This document shows, piece after piece, positions 54,088 through 63,141 of a DNA stretch of 64,000 bases. The stretch's first letter is position 1, and the number at the start of each line of letters is the position of its first letter. The notes beneath the pieces are model-generated. The model did no database searches. It was not told the DNA's origin and saw nothing but the letters and a program-made list of their open reading frames with translations. The translations under genes and the position numbers were made by a program. The stretch is from positions 1-64,000 of the forward strand of contig JBJHBJ010000001.1 in assembly GCA_050485425.1 (NCBI GenBank), written 5' to 3'. Source of the DNA: LSCE01 sp050485425. Its GTDB lineage: Bacteria > Pseudomonadota > Gammaproteobacteria > Nitrococcales > Aquisalimonadaceae.

Positions 54088-55836
54088 TTGTCCAGATTCT
54101 GCGTGGGACTCATCGACGCCTGGCGGGAGGGGTACGGCTGGGCTGATTTGCGCAAGGACCTGATGGCCGGGCTGACGGTTGGCATCGTCGCGGTCCCGCT
54201 GGCCATGGCGTTGGCCATTGCCACTGGCGTCCCGCCTCAACACGGGCTCTACACGGCGATCGTCGCGGGTTTCATCATCGCCGTGACCGGAGGCTCCCGC
54301 TTCAATATTTCCGGGCCAACGGCCGCTTTTGTCGTCATCCTGATTCCGATCGTGCAGCAGTACGGCCTGGGCGGGCTGCTGATCGCCACGCTGATGTCGG
54401 GCCTGATACTGGTGACCTTGGGAGCAGCCCGCCTCGGCGCGCTGATCCAGTTCGTTCCCTATCCGGTGGTGCTGGGCTTCACCGCCGGCATCGCCGTGGT
54501 CATCGCCACGCTTCAGATTCCCGATTTTCTTGGTCTGCGGGATGTGCATCAGGGTGAGCACTATATCGAGAACGTTGTGGCGATCGTCACGGCGGCAGGC
54601 AGCGTGGATCCCTTGCAACTGGCGATCGGCGCGCTGACTTTCGTGGTGCTGCTGGCCTGGCCAAGGTTCCGCTTGCCGGTACCCGCGCCGTTGGTCGGAC
54701 TGCTGGCGGGTGCTATGGCGGCCTATCTGGCGAACCTGTGGCTTGGCGAGGGCGTCGGCACGGTGGAGACCATCGCCTCGCGCTTCAGTTGGGAGATCGA
54801 CGGCGTCACCGGCTCGGGTGTGCGGCCGGTGGCGCCTTCCCTGGTTATCCCCTGGCAGTTGCCTGGTCCGGACGGCCAGCCTCTGCAGGTCAGTTTCGGG
54901 CTCATCAGCGCGCTGATCGGGCCAGCGTTCGCCATCGCGATGCTGGCGGCGATTGAATCGTTGCTCTGCGCCACGGTCGCCGACGGCATGACACGGACCC
55001 GGCATGATCCCAATGCGGAGCTGATCGGACAGGGCCTTGGCAATATCGTCGTACCGTTTTTCGGCGGCATCACCGCGACGGCGGCGATCGCCCGCACGGC
55101 CACCAATGTGCGAAGCGGAGCCCGTTCACCGCTGGCGGCGGTAATCCATGCGCTGGTGGTGCTGCTTGCGGTGGTCGGTCTGGCCGGACTCCTGGGGTTG
55201 GTGCCGATGGCCGCGCTTGCCGCGCTTCTGTTCGTGGTTGCCTGGAACATGTCCGAGGCACGTCATGTCTTGCAGACCCTGCGCTCCGCGCCGCCGGGGG
55301 ATGTGGCTGTGCTGCTGGTGTGTTTCCTGCTGACCGTGATTTTCGACATGGTGCTGGCCGTGGCCGTGGGCATCGGCCTGGCCAGCGTGCTGTTCATCCG
55401 GCGAATGGCGCAGTTCACCCATGCCAGCCGTCTGGCGCCCGACGGTCGGAAGGATATGGAACGCCTCCCGCCGGGCGCGGAGGTCTACGACGTTAACGGC
55501 CCGCTGTTCTTTGGTGCGGCGGAGAAGGCCGTGTCCTCCATGCGCGTGGTGGATCCCGGCATCCGCCTCATCATCCTCGACATGGTGGATGTTCCCAGTA
55601 TCGACGGCACCGCACTCACCGCGCTGAAAACGCTGAGTGACGATATGCACGCGCATGGGATCTCGCTGATCTTTGCGGGTCTCACGCCCCGCCAGATCGT
55701 CAAGCTGCGGCGGGCGGGCATCCGGAAGCGCCGCGGCCGTCTCACCTACTGCCGGACCCGTTCCGGTGCCGCTGCGGTTGCCGCCCGCTGGTTGAGCGAC
55801 GGCACCGCCACGCCGCCTGCCTTCCCGGCACGATGA
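54088..55836 (+). CDS. SulP-family anion (probable bicarbonate) transporter with STAS domain
   Basis: A 582-residue transporter. Roughly 440 residues form the SulP helices (VGIVAVPLAMALAIATGVPP; GGSRFNISGPTAAFVVIL; ATAAIARTATNVRSG). A cytoplasmic STAS domain follows (EVYDVNGPLFFGAAEKAV; LIILDMVDVPSIDGTAL). SulP proteins carry sulfate, bicarbonate or dicarboxylates; adjacency to carbonic anhydrase suggests bicarbonate. Apparent TTG start at 54088; no better start is in frame before the first helix. Substrate not proven. Confidence 0.9.
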   Translation: MSRFCVGLIDAWREGYGWADLRKDLMAGLTVGIVAVPLAMALAIATGVPPQHGLYTAIVAGFIIAVTGGSRFNISGPTAAFVVILIPIVQQYGLGGLLIATLMSGLILVTLGAARLGALIQFVPYPVVLGFTAGIAVVIATLQIPDFLGLRDVHQGEHYIENVVAIVTAAGSVDPLQLAIGALTFVVLLAWPRFRLPVPAPLVGLLAGAMAAYLANLWLGEGVGTVETIASRFSWEIDGVTGSGVRPVAPSLVIPWQLPGPDGQPLQVSFGLISALIGPAFAIAMLAAIESLLCATVADGMTRTRHDPNAELIGQGLGNIVVPFFGGITATAAIARTATNVRSGARSPLAAVIHALVVLLAVVGLAGLLGLVPMAALAALLFVVAWNMSEARHVLQTLRSAPPGDVAVLLVCFLLTVIFDMVLAVAVGIGLASVLFIRRMAQFTHASRLAPDGRKDMERLPPGAEVYDVNGPLFFGAAEKAVSSMRVVDPGIRLIILDMVDVPSIDGTALTALKTLSDDMHAHGISLIFAGLTPRQIVKLRRAGIRKRRGRLTYCRTRSGAAAVAARWLSDGTATPPAFPAR

Positions 55837-55926
55837 CTGGCCGGGAGGATCGGTTGTTCTTTTTCCGTCCTCCCAACTGTGTTCTCATCAGTAATACAAC
55901 GGAAAAGAACGCGTGGAGTCGATGTG

Positions 55927-56472
55927 ATGCTGATGAATGCGGGCTCATCCTGCCTGTTGGTGGTGGATGTCCAGGAGCGACTGACGCCGGCTATTCACGA
56001 AGGTGAGCGGGTCGTGGACAACGCCGGCTGGCTGATCAAGGTGGCCAGAGAGGTGGATGTGCCCATCCGCCTGACCGAGCAGTACCCCAAGGGTCTGGGC
56101 CCGACTGTCGCGGCCGTGCGGTCGCTGGTGCTCGACGAGGAACTGCTGGAGAAGATCCACTTCTCCTCGATGGCCTCCGATCATATCCGCCGGGAGTTGG
56201 CCTCGCTGGGACGGCGGCAGATCGTCATTGCCGGTACCGAGGCGCACGTCTGCGTGCTGCAGACCACGCTGGGACTGCTGCAGGAGGGCTACGAGGTGTT
56301 CGTTGTGGCCGACGCAGTATCCAGCCGGCGGGCGGTCGACGCCGATCTGGCGCTTCAGCGCATGGCGCGGCAGGGCGCGCAGGTGGTCAGCCGGGAGATG
56401 GTGGCCTTCGAATGGCTGGGCAGGGCGGACACCGAGGTGTTCCGGCGGGTGATGCCGCGCTTCATTCGCTGA
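55927..56472 (+). CDS. Isochorismatase-family hydrolase
   Basis: A 181-residue cysteine hydrolase. The triad is Asp14 (LLVVDVQERL), Lys77 (EKIHFSS) and Cys109 (GTEAHVCVLQTTLGL), with a cis-peptide in the IVIAGTEAH strand. Relatives include YcaC, nicotinamidases and N-carbamoyl hydrolases; the substrate is unknown. GGAG eight bases before the ATG at 55927 supports this start. Convergent with slyD across a hairpin. Confidence 0.85.
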   Translation: MLMNAGSSCLLVVDVQERLTPAIHEGERVVDNAGWLIKVAREVDVPIRLTEQYPKGLGPTVAAVRSLVLDEELLEKIHFSSMASDHIRRELASLGRRQIVIAGTEAHVCVLQTTLGLLQEGYEVFVVADAVSSRRAVDADLALQRMARQGAQVVSREMVAFEWLGRADTEVFRRVMPRFIR

Positions 56473-56476
56473 ACGA

Positions 56477-56512
56477 CGGGACGGAGACCGGCCGGCACCG
56501 GCTTCCGTCCCG
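56477..56512. terminator. Bidirectional hairpin between convergent genes
   Basis: CGGGACGGA (56477-56485) and TCCGTCCCG (56504-56512) pair perfectly, with a GC-rich inner region. It lies between the isochorismatase stop and the slyD stop. Confidence 0.55.
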
Positions 56513-56548
56513 CTTCATGACGCGATAGCGAGCATTGGCAGCGCTTTC

Positions 56549-57013
56549 TCAATGCGCGTGGCCGTGCTCCACTTCGTCATCCGTGGCATCCCGGACTTCG
56601 ACCACCTTCACGTCGAAATTCAGCGCCACGCCAGCCATCGGGTGGTTGGCATCCACGGTCACCTGCTCGCCTTCGATGGCGGCGATGGTGACGATCTGGC
56701 CGCCGTCGTCCCCGCCGCCAGCCTGAAACTGCATGCCGACTTCCAGGTTGTCCACACCCTGGAACATCTCGCGCGGAACCACCTGCGTCAGTTCGTCCCG
56801 GCGTTCCCCATAGGCTTCCGCGGGTTCGATGCGTACGCTCAGTTCTTCACCGGCGCTTTTGCCTTCCAACGCCTTTTCCAGGCCCGGAATGATGTTGCCG
56901 TTGCCGTGCAGGTAGGCCAGCGGCTGCTTGCCTTCCGACGTATCCAGGACGCTGCCGTCATCGTCCTTCAGGGTGTAGTCGATGGCAACGACCTTGTCCT
57001 TCGCGATCTGCAT
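56549..57013 (-). CDS. slyD: FKBP-type peptidyl-prolyl isomerase SlyD
   Basis: A 154-residue two-domain PPIase/chaperone. It has the family start MQIAKDKVVAIDYTLKDDDG, the FKBP core (GNIIPGLEKALEGKSAGEEL) and the inserted IF chaperone domain (VVPREMFQGVDNLEVGMQF). The C-terminal EVEHGHAH tail has only two histidines in place of the longer nickel-binding tail of E. coli. Thus it is a short-tail form. The ATG at 57013 is chosen; an upstream frame extension has no family support. Confidence 0.92.
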   Translation of the reverse strand: MQIAKDKVVAIDYTLKDDDGSVLDTSEGKQPLAYLHGNGNIIPGLEKALEGKSAGEELSVRIEPAEAYGERRDELTQVVPREMFQGVDNLEVGMQFQAGGGDDGGQIVTIAAIEGEQVTVDANHPMAGVALNFDVKVVEVRDATDDEVEHGHAH

Positions 57014-57133
57014 GGGGAATACCTTTGAAACGTAAATGAACCGCGCATGGTAACCCCGCAAAGGCGAAAGCGCCAAGAACTCTTTGTAATAACGGCAGTT
57101 AGCGCTTTCCTATGGGAACTAATCAGGGCTTCC

Positions 57134-58009
57134 TCAGGTGGGCTGACCAGCCTCGGGAGGGATGGCGCGCTGCTGGTGCAGTGCGGCCATCACCTCCTGC
57201 ATGACACTGCGTTCGATCCTTCCGGTATCGCCTGTGGGGACGAAGGCCGTGACGGCAACCCGGGCCTTGCCCTCCGGCGTGGTGGAAAGCCGGGTCAACG
57301 GTTCCGTGGAGGGCATGCTCACGCCCGCCTGGCGCCGGATCAGCGCATTGTAGCGCCGCGAGACCTCGCGGCTTTCCGAGATGGCGCGGGTCATCGCGGC
57401 TTCCATCAGTTGCGCCGCGCCAATCGGGTCGTCCTTGTCGCCGAGCACGATATCGACGGTGTGATAGACGAATTTCTTGTAGAAGTTCTCATTGATCACG
57501 GACGTGGTCAGGAACATGCTGTTGGGCAGCGTGACGGTACGGCCCGTGAACTGGTGGCCCTTGCCTGCCGGTTCCAGTTCCTGCAGCGTCACCGACAGAA
57601 AGGACTGGTCCAGCACCTCGCCGCGTTGCTCGCCGATGCGCACCCAGTCGCCGACACTGAACGCCCCGCTGGACGTGCGCAGTATGCCGCCGGTGATACA
57701 CAGGATGAGTTCCTTGGTGGCGATGACCAACGCCACCAGGAAGGCGGTCACCGAGAGGGCGAACGTGCGCAGGGCCGGGGCCCAGATCATGGCCAGACCG
57801 ACCAGCAGCAACAGGATCAGCACATTCTTGGTATAGGAGATGAGCCGCCGGCGGTCCTCGTTGACGAAATCTCCCTCGCCGCGCAGCAGGCGGTTGGCCA
57901 GCGCGCGCAGCAGGAAGAATACGGTCACCAGGATGAGGGTGGAGACTGTCTGGTTGGCGCTGAACCAGGCGGTGATGTGCTGCAACGCGATTCCGTCCAT
58001 CGTCCTCAC
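57134..58009 (-). CDS. MscS-family mechanosensitive channel
   Basis: A 291-residue protein with about three to four helices, of which the third (ALSVTAFLVALVIATKELI) lines the pore. The conserved beta domain follows (GAFSVGDWVRIGEQRGEVLD; GRTVTLPNSMFLTT). It senses membrane tension and releases osmolytes. It is shorter than E. coli YnaI/YbiO types. It starts 18 bases after the DUF1841 gene and so belongs to the rnf-nth run. A second ATG at 58000 is possible. Confidence 0.88.
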   Translation of the reverse strand: MRTMDGIALQHITAWFSANQTVSTLILVTVFFLLRALANRLLRGEGDFVNEDRRRLISYTKNVLILLLLVGLAMIWAPALRTFALSVTAFLVALVIATKELILCITGGILRTSSGAFSVGDWVRIGEQRGEVLDQSFLSVTLQELEPAGKGHQFTGRTVTLPNSMFLTTSVINENFYKKFVYHTVDIVLGDKDDPIGAAQLMEAAMTRAISESREVSRRYNALIRRQAGVSMPSTEPLTRLSTTPEGKARVAVTAFVPTGDTGRIERSVMQEVMAALHQQRAIPPEAGQPT

Positions 58010-58027
58010 TCGTGACCTGCGCCGCGG

Positions 58028-58465
58028 TCAGCCGCGGCGTTTGACCAGTTTCCGCAGCCGTTTCAGGTAGGTGCGTTCATCCGGCGCGGTGCCGTCGCGC
58101 TGCGCTTCCCAGAGACTCTCTGCCAGGCTGTCCATCATCAGGTGCTCGGCTTCCAGCGGTTCTCGGCCCGCGCGGAGCAGTTCCTGGTAGACCGCGCGTA
58201 TTCCCTTGGGCCGGTTGGTCTGGATCTGCTCGCGCAGGGCCAGGTGCATGCCCATGTGCAGAAACGGGTTGGTCTCGCCCTGTTCCGGCAGGTATTCGCG
58301 GCCCAGGGCGCGATCCTCGCTTTCGAGCAGGGGCTGGTATTCCGGATGGTCGGCAACCACCTGGGCGATGCTCGTCTCCAACGGGGTCAGGATCTCGCCG
58401 TTACGGTGCTTGCGCCAGGCCAGCAGGTATTGTCGGCGCAGATTGTCGCGATCTGAGGAAAACAT
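58028..58465 (-). CDS. DUF1841 protein
   Basis: A 145-residue helical protein of the DUF1841 family (MFSSDRDNLRRQYLLAWRKH start; NPFLHMGMHLALREQIQTNRP core). Its role is unknown; the family is often near nth. It is 12 bases downstream of nth and 18 bases upstream of mscS. Confidence 0.85.
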   Translation of the reverse strand: MFSSDRDNLRRQYLLAWRKHRNGEILTPLETSIAQVVADHPEYQPLLESEDRALGREYLPEQGETNPFLHMGMHLALREQIQTNRPKGIRAVYQELLRAGREPLEAEHLMMDSLAESLWEAQRDGTAPDERTYLKRLRKLVKRRG

Positions 58466-58477
58466 CGTATGTCCGGC

Positions 58478-59110
58478 CTATTCGGTCTTTGCCTTGTACT
58501 CACAGAGGTCGTATATGGTACAGGCCCCGCAGCGCGGTTTCCTGGCCAGGCAGACGTAGCGGCCGTGCAGGATCAGCCAATGGTGCGCGTCCTGCCGGAA
58601 TTCCCCCGGCACATGACGCAGCAGCCTCTCCTCCACCTCTTTCACGTTCTTTCCCCTGGCGATGCCGGTGCGGTTCGACACGCGGAAAATATGCGTATCC
58701 ACAGCGATGGTCGGCTGGCCGAAAGCGGTGTTCAGCACCACGTTGGCAGTCTTGCGGCCGACCCCCGGGAGGGCTTCCAGCGCCGCCCGATCCTGCGGTA
58801 CCCGGCCGCCGTGCTTCTCCATCAGGATGCGGCACAGCTTGATCACATTGGCGGCCTTGCTGTTGAACAGGCCGATGGTCTTGATGTGCTCCTTCAGACC
58901 TTCCTCCCCCAGCGTCAGGATGGCCTCGGGGGTGTTCGCCACCGGAAAGAGTCTGGCAGTAGCCTTGTTGACGCCCTTGTCGGTGGCCTGGGCCGAGAGG
59001 ACCACCGCCACCAGCAGCTCGAACGGCGTGCTGTAGTTCAGTTCGGTGGTCGGGTTGGGGTTGGCGTCCTTCAGGCGCTGGAAGATTTCCTGGCGTTTTT
59101 GCTTGTTCAT
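58478..59110 (-). CDS. nth: Endonuclease III
   Basis: A 210-residue DNA glycosylase/AP lyase for oxidised pyrimidines. Lys120 and Asp138 sit in the HhH-GPD motif (LPGVGRKTANVVL; TIAVDTHIFRVSNR). The 4Fe-4S cysteines are Cys187, 194, 197 and 203. The numbering equals E. coli Nth. The start overlaps the rnfE stop by four bases, as in E. coli rsxE-nth. Confidence 0.96.
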   Translation of the reverse strand: MNKQKRQEIFQRLKDANPNPTTELNYSTPFELLVAVVLSAQATDKGVNKATARLFPVANTPEAILTLGEEGLKEHIKTIGLFNSKAANVIKLCRILMEKHGGRVPQDRAALEALPGVGRKTANVVLNTAFGQPTIAVDTHIFRVSNRTGIARGKNVKEVEERLLRHVPGEFRQDAHHWLILHGRYVCLARKPRCGACTIYDLCEYKAKTE

Positions 59111-59799
59111 GCCTGTTTCGCGGAAGTCGGGAGCGGGGTGGCCGGCACGCTGGCAGCGCGTTGCGCCAGCCGCCGGTCGATCAGGTTCTTCAGCGCCAGC
59201 AGCAGCCCGAGCCCGATGAAGGCGCCGGGCGGAAGGGCGGCCAGCAGAAAGCCGTCGTAGCCGGGCAGCACTACCCATTCCAGCTGCCCGCCGGGTCCGC
59301 CGAACATCAGGTGGGCCTGGCTCAGGAGCGTCCCCTGGCCCAGCAGTTCGCGCATGGCGCCCAGTGCAACCAGCACGGCGGCGAAGCCGAGCCCCATCAT
59401 CAGCCCGTCCAGCGCGGCGCGGCCCGGCGGGTTGCGGGATGCAAAGCTCTCCGCACGGCCGAGGATGGCGCAATTGGTGACGATCAGCGGAATGAAGATG
59501 CCCAGGATCAGAAACAGCTCATGGAAGTAGGCGCTCATCACCAGTTCCACCACGGTGACGAAGGAGGCGATGATGAGCACGAAGACCGGAATGCGGATTT
59601 CCGGTCGCACGGCGTGCCGCGTGAGCGACACTGTTACATTGGAAAGCAGCAACACCATCAGGGTTGCCAGCCCCAGCCCCAGTGCGTTGATCACGGTGTT
59701 GCTGACCGCAAGCAGCGGGCAGAGACCGAGCAGCTGGACCAGGCCGGGATTGTTGACCCAGAGTCCGTCACGGATGATCTGCCGGTGATCAGCCGTCAT
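59107..59799 (-). CDS. rnfE: Rnf complex subunit RnfE
   Basis: A 230-residue, six-helix integral subunit of the Na+/H+-translocating ferredoxin:NAD+ oxidoreductase. The diagnostic start is GLWVNNPGLVQLLGLCPLLA. TNCAILGRAE carries the conserved membrane cysteine pair with RnfA. It overlaps rnfG by 11 bases. Confidence 0.95.
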   Translation of the reverse strand: MTADHRQIIRDGLWVNNPGLVQLLGLCPLLAVSNTVINALGLGLATLMVLLLSNVTVSLTRHAVRPEIRIPVFVLIIASFVTVVELVMSAYFHELFLILGIFIPLIVTNCAILGRAESFASRNPPGRAALDGLMMGLGFAAVLVALGAMRELLGQGTLLSQAHLMFGGPGGQLEWVVLPGYDGFLLAALPPGAFIGLGLLLALKNLIDRRLAQRAASVPATPLPTSAKQA

Positions 59800-60508
59800 T
59801 GCCGTTGCTCTCTTCGTCCTCGCCGCCGTCCGTGTCCTCGTGTTCGGCCTCGGCTTCCGCGGCGGTCTCCAGCGTCGGCCTCGCGGTAAACAGCAGCTCC
59901 TGGTGCTCCTGGAAATACAGCAGGGCGTTGCGGACCGCGTGGACCACGGCGCGGGATGTGACCGTGGCGCCGGTGAGCTGGTCGAACTCGCCGCCGCTGC
60001 GCCGCAGCAGCCAGTTCTCCGGCTCGGGATCTTCCAGCGATCGGCCGTTGAACTGGAAGATCCAGTTGCCGCGGCGGGCCTCGATGCCGTCGCCCAGCCC
60101 GGGGGTCTCCTGGTGCGAGGCGACCCGGACACCGGCCAGGCTGCCGTCCGCGTAGATCCCGACCAGCAGGCGGATGGGTCCGGAATAGCCGTCGGCAGCC
60201 ACCGCCGGCAGCACCACGGCCGCCGGCTCGTCGCCCAGTCGTGCCCGGTAGGCGGTGGCCGGGGTGGTGGTGCCCAGCAGGGCCGCCCCCGGGAGCTCCA
60301 GCGTGTCGCGCTCCGGCGCATTGTCATAGCGCTCGGCCGGTACCACTTCCTGCAATTCTTTCAGCAGTGCCAGGCGCCGGTTGTCCTCGATGCGGTCCAG
60401 CGTACCGTGGTAGGTGTATGCCACCGCGCCGACACCGGCCAGTGCCACCGCCATCAGGATAGCGCCGGCCATCAGCATGTCGCGTATCGCGTTACCCTGC
60501 TGGTTCAA
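59789..60508 (-). CDS. rnfG: Rnf complex subunit RnfG
   Basis: A 239-residue subunit with one N-terminal helix (about 10-32) and a periplasmic domain bearing covalent FMN. The attachment Thr is Thr182 in DQLTGATVTSRAVVH. The acidic tail (EAEAEHEDTDGGEDEE) is longer than in E. coli and fits a halophile. It begins three bases after rnfD ends. Confidence 0.94.
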   Translation of the reverse strand: MNQQGNAIRDMLMAGAILMAVALAGVGAVAYTYHGTLDRIEDNRRLALLKELQEVVPAERYDNAPERDTLELPGAALLGTTTPATAYRARLGDEPAAVVLPAVAADGYSGPIRLLVGIYADGSLAGVRVASHQETPGLGDGIEARRGNWIFQFNGRSLEDPEPENWLLRRSGGEFDQLTGATVTSRAVVHAVRNALLYFQEHQELLFTARPTLETAAEAEAEHEDTDGGEDEESNGNDG

Positions 60509-60511
60509 GAT

Positions 60512-61561
60512 TCACTCCCCGTCCTGCTCCCGGCGCCGCGCGTGACCCTCGATACGCGGCGGGGTGTAATAGTCGATCAGGGGTGCCGCCATGTTCATCA
60601 GCAGCACCGCAAACGCGAGGCCGTCGGGATAGCCCCCCCAGGTGCGGATCACGTATGCCAACGTGCCGATACCGACACCATAGTAAAGCCTGCCGCGGGG
60701 CGTTGTCGCGGCGGAAACCGGGTCCGTGGCGACGAAGAAGGCGGCCAGCATGGCGCCGCCGCCGAGCAGGTGGAACAGCGGCGAGCCGAACTGGTCCGGG
60801 TTCACCAGCCAGAACAGCAACGCCGGCAGGGCCAACCCGAGCAACACGCCTGCGGGGACCTGCCAGGCGATGACCCGTTGCCGCAACAGCCAGGCGCCGC
60901 CGGCCAGGAACAGCAGGTTGATCCATTCCCAGCCGGCTCCGGCCACCAGACCGAAGGCAGGCCCCCCGCGCAGTTCGCCCAGTGTCCAGCCGGCCGCCAG
61001 TTCGGTTTTCACATGATCCAGCGGTGTTGCCCGGGTGATCGCATCCAGCGAGGTGCCGTCGGCCAGAGAACCGGTGAAAACCAGTTGCACAGCCTGGATC
61101 AGCCCGGTCGAGGCATCCGGTGCAGGCCACAGTGCCATGTGCCCCGGGAAGGACACCAGTAGCACGGCGTAACCGACCATGGCCGGGTTGAACGGGTTGT
61201 AGCCCAGGCCCCCGTAGAGATGCTTGCCCAGGACCAATGCGCAGGCTACCCCGACGACCGGCAGCCACCACATGGCCAGGGGCGGCAGGCAGAGTGCCAG
61301 CAGCACGGCGCAGACGACGGCGCTCCAGTCCTCCAGGAACCGCCGCACCGGGCGGCCCCGCAGCCGGAGCATGGCGGCCTCGCAAGCCAGCGCCGTGGTG
61401 ACCGCGAGCAGGATGTTGATCAGCACGCCCCAGCCGAACAGCCAGAGCATTCCCAGGGTGCCCGGGACCAGGGCGTACAGTACCCGCCGCATCACGAGCG
61501 AGACGCGGTTCACGGGCGGTACGTGCGGTGCGCTTGCCTGCTGGAATCGTGGAACTGTCAT
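60512..61561 (-). CDS. rnfD: Rnf complex subunit RnfD
   Basis: A 349-residue integral subunit with about nine helices. The covalent FMN site is in SLDAITRATPLDHVKT. The start overlaps rnfC by four bases, consistent with coupled translation. A typical cytoplasmic start (VSLVMRRVLYALVPG) and GGYPDGLAFAVLLMN end are present. Confidence 0.95.
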   Translation of the reverse strand: MTVPRFQQASAPHVPPVNRVSLVMRRVLYALVPGTLGMLWLFGWGVLINILLAVTTALACEAAMLRLRGRPVRRFLEDWSAVVCAVLLALCLPPLAMWWLPVVGVACALVLGKHLYGGLGYNPFNPAMVGYAVLLVSFPGHMALWPAPDASTGLIQAVQLVFTGSLADGTSLDAITRATPLDHVKTELAAGWTLGELRGGPAFGLVAGAGWEWINLLFLAGGAWLLRQRVIAWQVPAGVLLGLALPALLFWLVNPDQFGSPLFHLLGGGAMLAAFFVATDPVSAATTPRGRLYYGVGIGTLAYVIRTWGGYPDGLAFAVLLMNMAAPLIDYYTPPRIEGHARRREQDGE

Positions 61562-63141
61562 GCCTGCCGGCTAGTGTCGTCGCCACCACCGGAGGAACCG
61601 GTCCGGGCCTGCTTCTTCTGTCGCGCGCGCCGGATGGCTTCCTGGATGGCGGTCTGTTTCGCTGCCGCCGCGTCTTCGCCCCGGGCGGGTTTGTGCAGTG
61701 CGGCCTTCTTGCGTTCCCGGCGCTGCTCCCGCTCCTGCTGCTGCCGGGCCAGCCGTTGTTGCCGGAGTTCATAGCGTTCCCGGGCCAGTTCCGCCTGGCG
61801 GCGCTCCCGTTGCTCCCGGCGCAGTTCGGATTTGGCGTAACGGAAGTAGTCCACCAGCGGTATGTGACTGGGACAGACCGGGGCGCAGGCGCCGCATTCG
61901 ATGCAATCGAACAGCCCGTGCGTCTCGGCCTGTTCGAAATCCCTTGCCCGGCTGTGCCAGTAGAGCTGCTGTGGCAGCAGCGATACCGGACAGGTTTCGG
62001 CGCAGAAGCCGCAACGGATACAGGGCATGCTGCCGCCGGACGGCCGGGACATCGCGGGAAGAGCGAGCACGCAGTTGCTGGTCTTCGTGACCGGCAGGCT
62101 GTCGTCCGGCAGCGTGTAGCCCATCATCGGGCCGCCAAGAATCAGATGACAGTCATCCGCGCAATAGCCACCGGCCATGGCGACCAGGGCACTCAGCGGC
62201 GTGCCGATACGCGCCTCAACATTGCAGGGGCTCTGCAATGCTTCCCCCGCCACGGTGACGATCCGGCTGGTGAGCGGTTCCCCGAACGCAACGGCGCGGT
62301 AGACGGCGGCTGCGGTGCCGACGTTCTGGCACAGCATGCCGATATCGGTGGGGTGGGCGCCGGTGGGCACCTCGTGGCCGGTCAGCGTGCGGATCAACTG
62401 GCGCTCTCCGCCGGCGGGGTAGCGTGCCGGTACCAGGGTCAGCGCCGGGCGGGGTTCGGGACGTTGCTCCAGCGCCTGGCGCAGTGCCGCCGCGGCCTCG
62501 GGCTTGTCGTCTTCGAGTGCGATCACCGTGCGTTCTGCCTGGACGGCGTGGGCAAGCATGCAGGCGCCCGTGACCACCGCATCCGCCCGCTGCTCCATCA
62601 GCGCCTGGTCGCAGCTGATGTAAGGCTCGCATTCGACCCCGTTGACGATCAGCAGCCGGACCGGCGGTGCGCCGGCAGTTTCCAGCTTGGCGGCGGCGGG
62701 AAATCCGGCGCCGCCAAGCCCGACGATGCCGGCATCGCGCACCCGCTGCCGCAGCAGAGCGGGTTCCAGCCTGGCCCAGTCGTCCAGGGGTGGCAGACCG
62801 TGTTCCGTCCAGCGGTCTTCCCCGTCCGGCCGCAGCACGATGCAAGGCGCCGGCAGGCCGGACGGGTGAGGAACCGGCCGGGGCTCGATGGCCGCCACCA
62901 CACCGGAGGTCGGCGCATGGATGCTGGCCCCCAGGGGGGCGTCCTCGCGGGCCAGCAGTTCGCCGCGTGCCACGGTGGCGCCGACCGGAGCCAGCGCTTC
63001 GGCCGCGGTGCCCTGATGCTGCTGGAGCGGGATGACCAGTTCGTCCGTCAAGGGGGCCTGCCGCAGCGGGCCGTCGGATTTCACCTTCCGGCCCGCCAGC
63101 GCCAGGCCGCCCGGAAAGGCGAACAATTGCTGCGCACTCAT
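61558..63141 (-). CDS. rnfC: Rnf complex subunit RnfC
   Basis: A 527-residue peripheral NADH-side subunit. N-terminal biotinyl-like start FAFPGGLALAGRKV, the NADH/FMN-binding GLGGAGFPAAAKL, and two 4Fe-4S motifs (CIRCGFCAETCP and CIECGACAPVCP) are present. The C-terminal ~95 residues are Arg/Gln/Ala-rich and helical. The protein is shorter than E. coli RsxC (about 740). The start overlaps rnfB by four bases. Confidence 0.95.
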   Translation of the reverse strand: MSAQQLFAFPGGLALAGRKVKSDGPLRQAPLTDELVIPLQQHQGTAAEALAPVGATVARGELLAREDAPLGASIHAPTSGVVAAIEPRPVPHPSGLPAPCIVLRPDGEDRWTEHGLPPLDDWARLEPALLRQRVRDAGIVGLGGAGFPAAAKLETAGAPPVRLLIVNGVECEPYISCDQALMEQRADAVVTGACMLAHAVQAERTVIALEDDKPEAAAALRQALEQRPEPRPALTLVPARYPAGGERQLIRTLTGHEVPTGAHPTDIGMLCQNVGTAAAVYRAVAFGEPLTSRIVTVAGEALQSPCNVEARIGTPLSALVAMAGGYCADDCHLILGGPMMGYTLPDDSLPVTKTSNCVLALPAMSRPSGGSMPCIRCGFCAETCPVSLLPQQLYWHSRARDFEQAETHGLFDCIECGACAPVCPSHIPLVDYFRYAKSELRREQRERRQAELARERYELRQQRLARQQQEREQRRERKKAALHKPARGEDAAAAKQTAIQEAIRRARQKKQARTGSSGGGDDTSRQA

